From: Amia ocellicauda
Lineage: Eukaryota > Chordata > Actinopteri > Amiiformes > Amiidae
Assembly (NCBI RefSeq): GCF_036373705.1
Contig: NC_089855.1
Location: 3,496,501 to 3,560,500, forward strand
Direction of reading: 5' to 3'
Length of the DNA stretch: 64,000 nucleotides
Part shown: piece after piece, positions 59,580 to 64,000 of the stretch
How positions within the stretch are numbered: the stretch's first letter is position 1
Layout: each line of letters opens with the position of its first letter
Notes under the pieces: generated by a model
Told to the model about the DNA's origin: nothing
Database searches by the model: none
The model's input: only the letters and a program-made list of their open reading frames with translations
Translations under genes and position numbers: made by a program

Positions 59580-60160
59580 ATGGATACAAAAGGGCCACAT
59601 TTTACACCTCCAGAGACCCACTCACTGCTAGAGAGTGTAAGGTCACACTACAGCTCTTTAGTCAGCACTTTAAATACAGAGGGTGGAGCAGCAACATCCA
59701 AAATGAAAAACCTAATATGGTTAGAAATAACAGCAAATGTGAATGCCACAGGATCTGGACAGAAGAGGATGGTGGAGCAAGTACGGCTGAGGTTGAAGAA
59801 CCTAAAACAGAAGGCTACTAAAGACCACAGTCAGGCCAAAAACCCAGAAACTGGCAAAAAGCCCTATTAGTGGGGTGAATACACAGATGTGGTACTAGGC
59901 ATCATTGGTGGGCAGGATTCCCATTCACTGCAAGGGCTACCAAATGTTCCACAGGGAGGTGAGTCCCTAGTAAACATGTGTGTGTTGAATCAGCCTGCAG
60001 TCAAGAGGTCACACAAGTCTGCACCCCTGTTGAACCAGAAACTGGACCCTCAGTTAACAGTAGGCCTACACCACAGCTACCTCCTAAAAAAGGTTCAAGC
60101 GCACCAGAAATGCAGAGAGAAAAGAATCAGATGCCTACAAAACACTTTTACAATGTGAGA
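59580..60160 (+). pseudogene. Myb/SANT-like DNA-binding protein of Harbinger
   Basis: The frame reads GPHFTPPETHSLLESVRSHY, then MKNLIWLEITANVNATGSGQ and VEQVRLRLKNLKQKATKDHS. This is the tri-helical Myb/SANT-like fold that partners Harbinger transposases and carries them to DNA. A TAG at 59868-59870 interrupts it after NPETGKKPY, and the frame resumes with LGIIGGQDSHSLQGLPN. A second shift near 59975 leads to the likely C-terminal part (VEPETGPSVNSRPTPQLPPK). Confidence 0.7.
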
Positions 60161-60258
60161 CAGAAAGGGCAGGTGTGTTTATTTATTACAAAACATGACA
60201 AAACAAAACATCATAAAATTACAATAAAAGTCTTCAAAATTAAAATGTGTTGTTTATA

Positions 60259-60268
<10 letters not shown>

Positions 60269-60324
<56 letters not shown>
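60269..60324. repeat. (TA)n microsatellite replacing a transposon end
   Basis: About 28 TA units, preceded by (TG)n, stand where the left TIR of the following Tc1 copy should be. Confidence 0.95.
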
Positions 60325-60325
<1 letters not shown>

Positions 60326-61333
60326 CTGTCTTAATTCTACGTGGCATTGATTCAACAAGGTGCTGAAAGCATTCTTTAGAAATGTTGGCCCATATTGATA
60401 GGATAGCATCTTGCAGTTGATGGAGATTTGTGGGATGCACATCCAGGGCACGAAGCTCCCGTTCCACCACATCCCAAAGATGCTCTATTGGGTTGAGATC
60501 TGGTGACTGTGGGGGCCAGTTTAGTACAGTGAACTCATTGTCATGTTCAAGAAACCAATTTGAAATGATTCGACCTTTGTGACATGGTGCATTATCCTGC
60601 TGGAAGTAGCCATCAGAGGATGGGTACATGGTGGTCATAAAGGGATGGACATGGTCAGAAACAATGCTCAGGTAGGCCGTGGCATTTAAACGATGCCCAA
60701 TTGGCACTAAGGGGCCTAAAGTGTGCCAAGAAAACATCCCCCACACCATTACACCACCACCACCAGCCTGCACAGTGGTAACAAGGCATGATGGATCCAT
60801 GTTCTCATTCTGTTTACGCCAAATTCTGACTCTACCATCTGAATGTCTCAACAGAAATCGATACTCATCAGACCAGGCAACATTTTTCCAGTCTTCAACT
60901 GTCCAATTTTGGTGAGCTTGTGCAAATTGTAGCCTCTTTTTCCTATTTGTAGTGGAGATGAGTGGTACCCGGTGGGGTCTTCAGCTGTTGTAGCCCATCC
61001 GCCTCAAGGTTGTACGTGTTGTGGCTTCACAAATGCTTTGCTGCATACCTCGGTTGTAACGAGTGCTTATTTCAGTCAAAGTTGCTCTTCTATCAGCTTG
61101 AATCAGTCGGCCCATTCTCCTCTGACCTCTAGCATCAACAAGGCATTTTTGCCCACAGGACTACCGCATACTGGATGTTTTTTCCTTTTCACACCATTAT
61201 TTGTAAACCCTAGAAATGGTTGTGCGTGAAAATCCCAGTAACTGAGCAGATTGTGAATTACTCAGACTGGCCCGTCTGGCACCAACAACCATGCCACGCT
61301 CAAAATTGCTTAAATCACCTTTCTTTCCCATTC
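60325..61333 (-). pseudogene. Tc1-like DD34E transposase, family D copy 5
   Basis: ATG at 61333 starts MGKKGDLSNFERGMVVGARR. A TAA appears in VYKEW (E codon, about 61199), then the TGA shared with copies 1 and 2 at 60981-60983. The C-terminal part is open and contains both QQDNAPCHK and [12 protein letters not shown]. Having lost its own stop codon, it runs into the TA repeat, giving an artificial alternating Tyr-Ile tail to 60240. Confidence 0.9.
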
Positions 61334-61479
61334 AGACATTCAGTTTGGAGTTCAGGAGATTGTCTTGACCAGGACCACACCCCTAAATGCATTGAAGCAA
61401 CTGCCATGTGATTGGTTGGTTAGATAATTGCATTAATGCGAAATTGAACAGGTGTTCCTAATAATCCTTTAGGTGAGTG
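60325..61479 (-). mobile_element. Tc1-like element, family D, copy 5, one TIR lost
   Basis: The right TIR and its TA (61480-61481) are present. The left 45 bases or so, including the TIR, are missing, and the body begins directly after the TA repeat. Confidence 0.93.
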
Positions 61480-61541
61480 TATATATATATTGAATAAGTG
61501 GAAAACTCGAGATAAAACTTTTATGTTTTTTCAATTAATAC

Positions 61542-61812
61542 TCACGCATTGACTGCTGCTACTGTATTGCTTTTTTTCTTAAATATATACTCATATTCTG
61601 CATACGCAGTCATTAATATTTCTATCTCAACTGGTGAGAAGTAGGAAGTTCGATCACTTTTTCCTCCTGTTGCCATGGTGAATCTTGTTCTCTGCGTTCG
61701 CGCTTTACTCAGGGTTAACTCAAACTCTGAGTTTGACAGCTCAGAGTTTTTCAACCCAGAGTTCAGGTTTCAACTCAGAGTTTGTTAAACCTGCTTTCTG
61801 AAACAGGGCCCT
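61542..61812 (-). mobile_element. Harbinger 5' end with first exon of a Myb-like gene
   Basis: On the minus strand the sequence starts gggccctgtttcagaaagca at 61811, a terminal sequence typical of some Harbinger families, followed by repeated aactctgag phrases. ATG at about 61676 opens MATGGKSDRTSYFSPVEIEI, then LMTAYAEYEYIFKKKSN, the first helices of a Myb/SANT-like domain. The exon ends AAVNA followed by GTGAGTATT, a good splice donor. The rest of the element is missing. It differs from the element at 58.6-60.2 kb. Confidence 0.65.
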
Positions 61813-62611
61813 TGTCTGCACTTATTAGCTTTTTCAATATAGGATGTAGGACTTATATTTTGTGTTTACTGTATATTTTCCGATACACTTGTGTAATTTG
61901 GAACTTGTAATTGTATTATGCTTTGAACTGCACTGTATTATTACACTTCTGTATTGCTCTTATATTTTTTAAGTCACTCTGGATAAGGGCATCTGCTTAG
62001 AAATACATAAATAAATACTTACATACCTAAATAAATATTTCAAATACATCTCTACCAGTATCAAGAGCAGATTAACACTTGGTCAAGTGAAATAAAAATC
62101 TGAGTATTATTTATTTGCTTTAACATAAATATGAATCTATATAGAGTGAGTGAGTTTGTGTGTGTGTGTGTGTGTTTTAGTGTGAGAGTGCATGTGTTTG
62201 TGTTTGTGTCGGATGGGGTGGGGGGGAGACCCCCAATTATAACGTCAGTAATCACCACCCACTCAACTACTCCATCCTAGCCTCAAAGTCACCCTTCCCC
62301 ACTGCAGGTTCGTTAAGTATCCCAGAGTGCCCATCATGGACAACAATCAAGTTAATCACTCTGTTTATAATTAAATAAAACACTAGACAATAAAAACATC
62401 CAAACATGCCAAACAGATTTAGAAATAATCATATTGTTGAGAATCGAAGTTTCTAAAGAATATCATTGGAGTAACACTGAATATCATCACATGTCATCTG
62501 GTTCTGTCTTTGCAAAATATGTGATTCAGTCTCGCTCCTGTTTTGCTGAGGGATTTATAGAGGACTGGCTGGGTCCCTGTACTGGAATGGACAGAGAATC
62601 CAGAGATTGTT
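61813..62611. other. OR5 3' side, no gene
   Basis: A LINE/SINE-type tail lies at 61880-62028 (gtcactctggataagggcat), the same repeat as 29270-29445. From about 62030 the ancestral OR 3' flank follows (aaatacatctctaccagtat), with a GT-rich run at about 62157-62215. Confidence 0.6.
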
Positions 62612-63589
62612 TTATTCAACAGCCCTGATAGTGTTCTTAGCAATGTGTGGAAAGACAGACTTGAGTCCAAAGTACCTCTGAGCTGCTGCCTTGATCTTCT
62701 CATTCCTTAAGCTGTAAATTATGGGGTTGGCTAGGGGGGTGAGGAAGTAGTTTAGCCCACCAATGAACACACGCCCATCAGGGGAAATGCTGTCCACTCT
62801 CAACCCTATATACACCACAGCCAAGGAGACGTAGTACAGCACCACCAGCACTACGTGGGAGGAGCACATGTAGAAGGCCTTCTTCCGGCTCACCACTGTT
62901 TTCATTTTCACCACCGACATTATGATCCTGCTGTAGGACCACAACACAAACAGAAAGTTACCCCAGGCACCTACCATGGCGATGAACATGGAAAAATTCA
63001 CCTGAGCCGTCACATCAGTGCAGGCTAAAGACATTATAGCTGGGTAGTCACAGACAACATGCAGGACATGGTTGGAGGTACAGAATGGCACTGAACTAGC
63101 CAGGACCACAGACACCAGGGGGACAAGGAAGCCCAGCACCCAGACTGTGGCCGTCATTGTGAGGCACACCTTGGTGCTGATGATGGAGTTGTAATGCAGT
63201 GGCTTCACCACGGCCACGTACCGGTCGTAAGCCATGGCAGCCACGAGGAAACCTTCACTGGCACCGATAGAAATGAAAAAGTACATTTGCAGGAAGCAGC
63301 CTGCAAAGGAGATCCTGTTGTAGCCCAGCAGCACCGCAAGCAGCTTGGGTGTGATGGTAATGGTCAGCAGCACATCCAGGACAGCCAGGTTCAACAGTAA
63401 GAAGTACATGGGTGTGTGGAGCCGGGGATTCAGAGACACCAGCACCACGATCAGCAGGTTCCCCAGGATGGTGACCAGGAAGAGGAGGAGAAAGATGAAG
63501 AAGAGTGTGGTGTAGTGCTCCTGCAGGCCTGGTACTCCCACGATGATGAAATAGGAGGCTGAGGGCAGGGAGGTGTTGGGGTCACTCAT
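62612..63589 (-). CDS. olfactory receptor, intact (OR5)
   Basis: A complete 325-residue odorant receptor. It has NTS at residue 5, GN in TM1, LHTPMYFLLLNLAVLDVLL (LLLN where the others have FLWN), MAYDRYVAVVKPLHYN and FCTSNHVLHVVCDYPAIMSL in ECL2. TM6 starts KAFYMCSSHVVLVVLYYVS and TM7 ends PLANPIIYSLRN, with Ala in place of the Val found in the other four. It is one residue shorter than OR3 and OR4 before TM3 (GYNRISFAGC), as OR2 is. The start is supported by the acceptor 20 bases upstream. The stop overlaps AATAAA. Its upstream region runs off the window. Confidence 0.97.
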   Translation of the reverse strand: MSDPNTSLPSASYFIIVGVPGLQEHYTTLFFIFLLLFLVTILGNLLIVVLVSLNPRLHTPMYFLLLNLAVLDVLLTITITPKLLAVLLGYNRISFAGCFLQMYFFISIGASEGFLVAAMAYDRYVAVVKPLHYNSIISTKVCLTMTATVWVLGFLVPLVSVVLASSVPFCTSNHVLHVVCDYPAIMSLACTDVTAQVNFSMFIAMVGAWGNFLFVLWSYSRIIMSVVKMKTVVSRKKAFYMCSSHVVLVVLYYVSLAVVYIGLRVDSISPDGRVFIGGLNYFLTPLANPIIYSLRNEKIKAAAQRYFGLKSVFPHIAKNTIRAVE

Positions 63590-63609
63590 GACTCAGCACC
63601 ACACAGGGT

Positions 63610-63641
63610 CTGTGAAGAGAAGAGGGGCAGCTGGGAGGGCA
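63610..63641 (-). promoter_or_regulatory. conserved splice acceptor upstream of OR5 ATG
   Basis: The minus-strand tract cccctcttctcttcacag ends 20 bases before the ATG. Confidence 0.65.
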
Positions 63642-64000
63642 GGGGGACACTGGCTCAGTTATGCATTTCTTCCTTTTGAAGAAGTAAGCACCCAACATGA
63701 AAGGAATTTATTGCTTTGATTTCAGTCTCTCTTTTCAATTATATAATTTAATGCAAACTGTATTAAAAGTTATTGAATATATGTATTTTACATTGTAAAC
63801 GCACACAAGTCAAATATCTTCCTATTTTGCTTTTACATGTGAAATTATTAAGTTATTAAGTTCATTCAATATAATGTCCCAATATACTGTATGTACAGTG
63901 CCCTCCAGATTAATTCATAGCCCTGAATAAATAATAACAATAAACATCATATCAAATTAAGATTTATGAATTGCATTATGTATGCCACAGAAAAGTCTAA
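63642..64000. repeat. OR upstream region, unit 5, cut by window edge
   Basis: No gene. It matches the start of the other upstream regions (ttgctttgatttcagtctct, cccaatatactgtatgtaca, tcatagccctgaataaataa). The expected conserved leader block would lie beyond the window. Confidence 0.7.

Larger units (their letters stand above)
58590..60165. mobile_element. PIF/Harbinger element body with divergent genes
   Basis: A minus-strand transposase and a plus-strand Myb-like gene lie head to head about 250 bases apart. This two-gene set is standard for Harbinger elements. Terminal repeats and TSD were not found, so the limits are those of the coding parts. Confidence 0.7.

Overview
The window looks like euchromatic DNA of a ray-finned fish. 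It has no operons, ribosome-binding sites or long bacterial ORFs. It carries five intronless olfactory receptor (OR) coding exons, all on the minus strand, in a bed of fish-type transposons: several Tc1/mariner families flanked by TA, CR1-like and Tx1-like LINEs, DIRS-like tyrosine-recombinase retrotransposon pieces and PIF/Harbinger elements. AAT and TA microsatellites are frequent. The species cannot be named from the sequence. Similarity to known families was judged from memory, so family names are less certain than the structures described.

Layout. 0.5-3.2 kb: OR1, broken by one extra base, with a DIRS recombinase fragment in its 3' flank; this block is duplicated at 34.3-36.8 kb. 3.4-6.0 kb: two Tc1 elements. 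6.5-9.7 kb: a decayed coding relic of unknown family, interrupted by a Harbinger-type MITE and a CR1 tail. 11.3-25.8 kb: a nest of Tc1 copies, a Tx1-like LINE with one long reading frame and only two stops, CR1, and DIRS-like gag and RT pieces. 26.5-27.5 kb: intact OR2. 28-34 kb: a Tc1 remnant, LINE tails, DIRS pieces and the displaced upstream block of OR2. 35.7-36.7 kb: intact OR3, then a Tc1 in its upstream region. 41-45.4 kb: Tc1 and CR1. 45.75-46.7 kb: intact OR4, then Tc1 insertions. 51.5-55.4 kb: the longest CR1, with a zinc/esterase ORF1 and an endonuclease-RT ORF2, all broken. 58-61.8 kb: DIRS end, Harbinger transposase with a divergent Myb-like gene, a Tc1 and a second Harbinger end. 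62.6-63.6 kb: intact OR5.

The ORs form a tandem array made by repeated duplication of one unit: 3' flank, coding exon, splice acceptor 20 bases before the ATG, about 1.7-1.9 kb of upstream DNA once insertions are removed, and a conserved TATA-containing block. Four of five stop codons lie inside an AATAAA hexamer. Every transposon copy seen is broken. I found no new multi-gene system. The less ordinary observations are the OR gene architecture, diagnostic stop codons that split one Tc1 family into two lineages, a 24-bp micro-inversion, and the unidentified coding relic at 6.5-9.7 kb.
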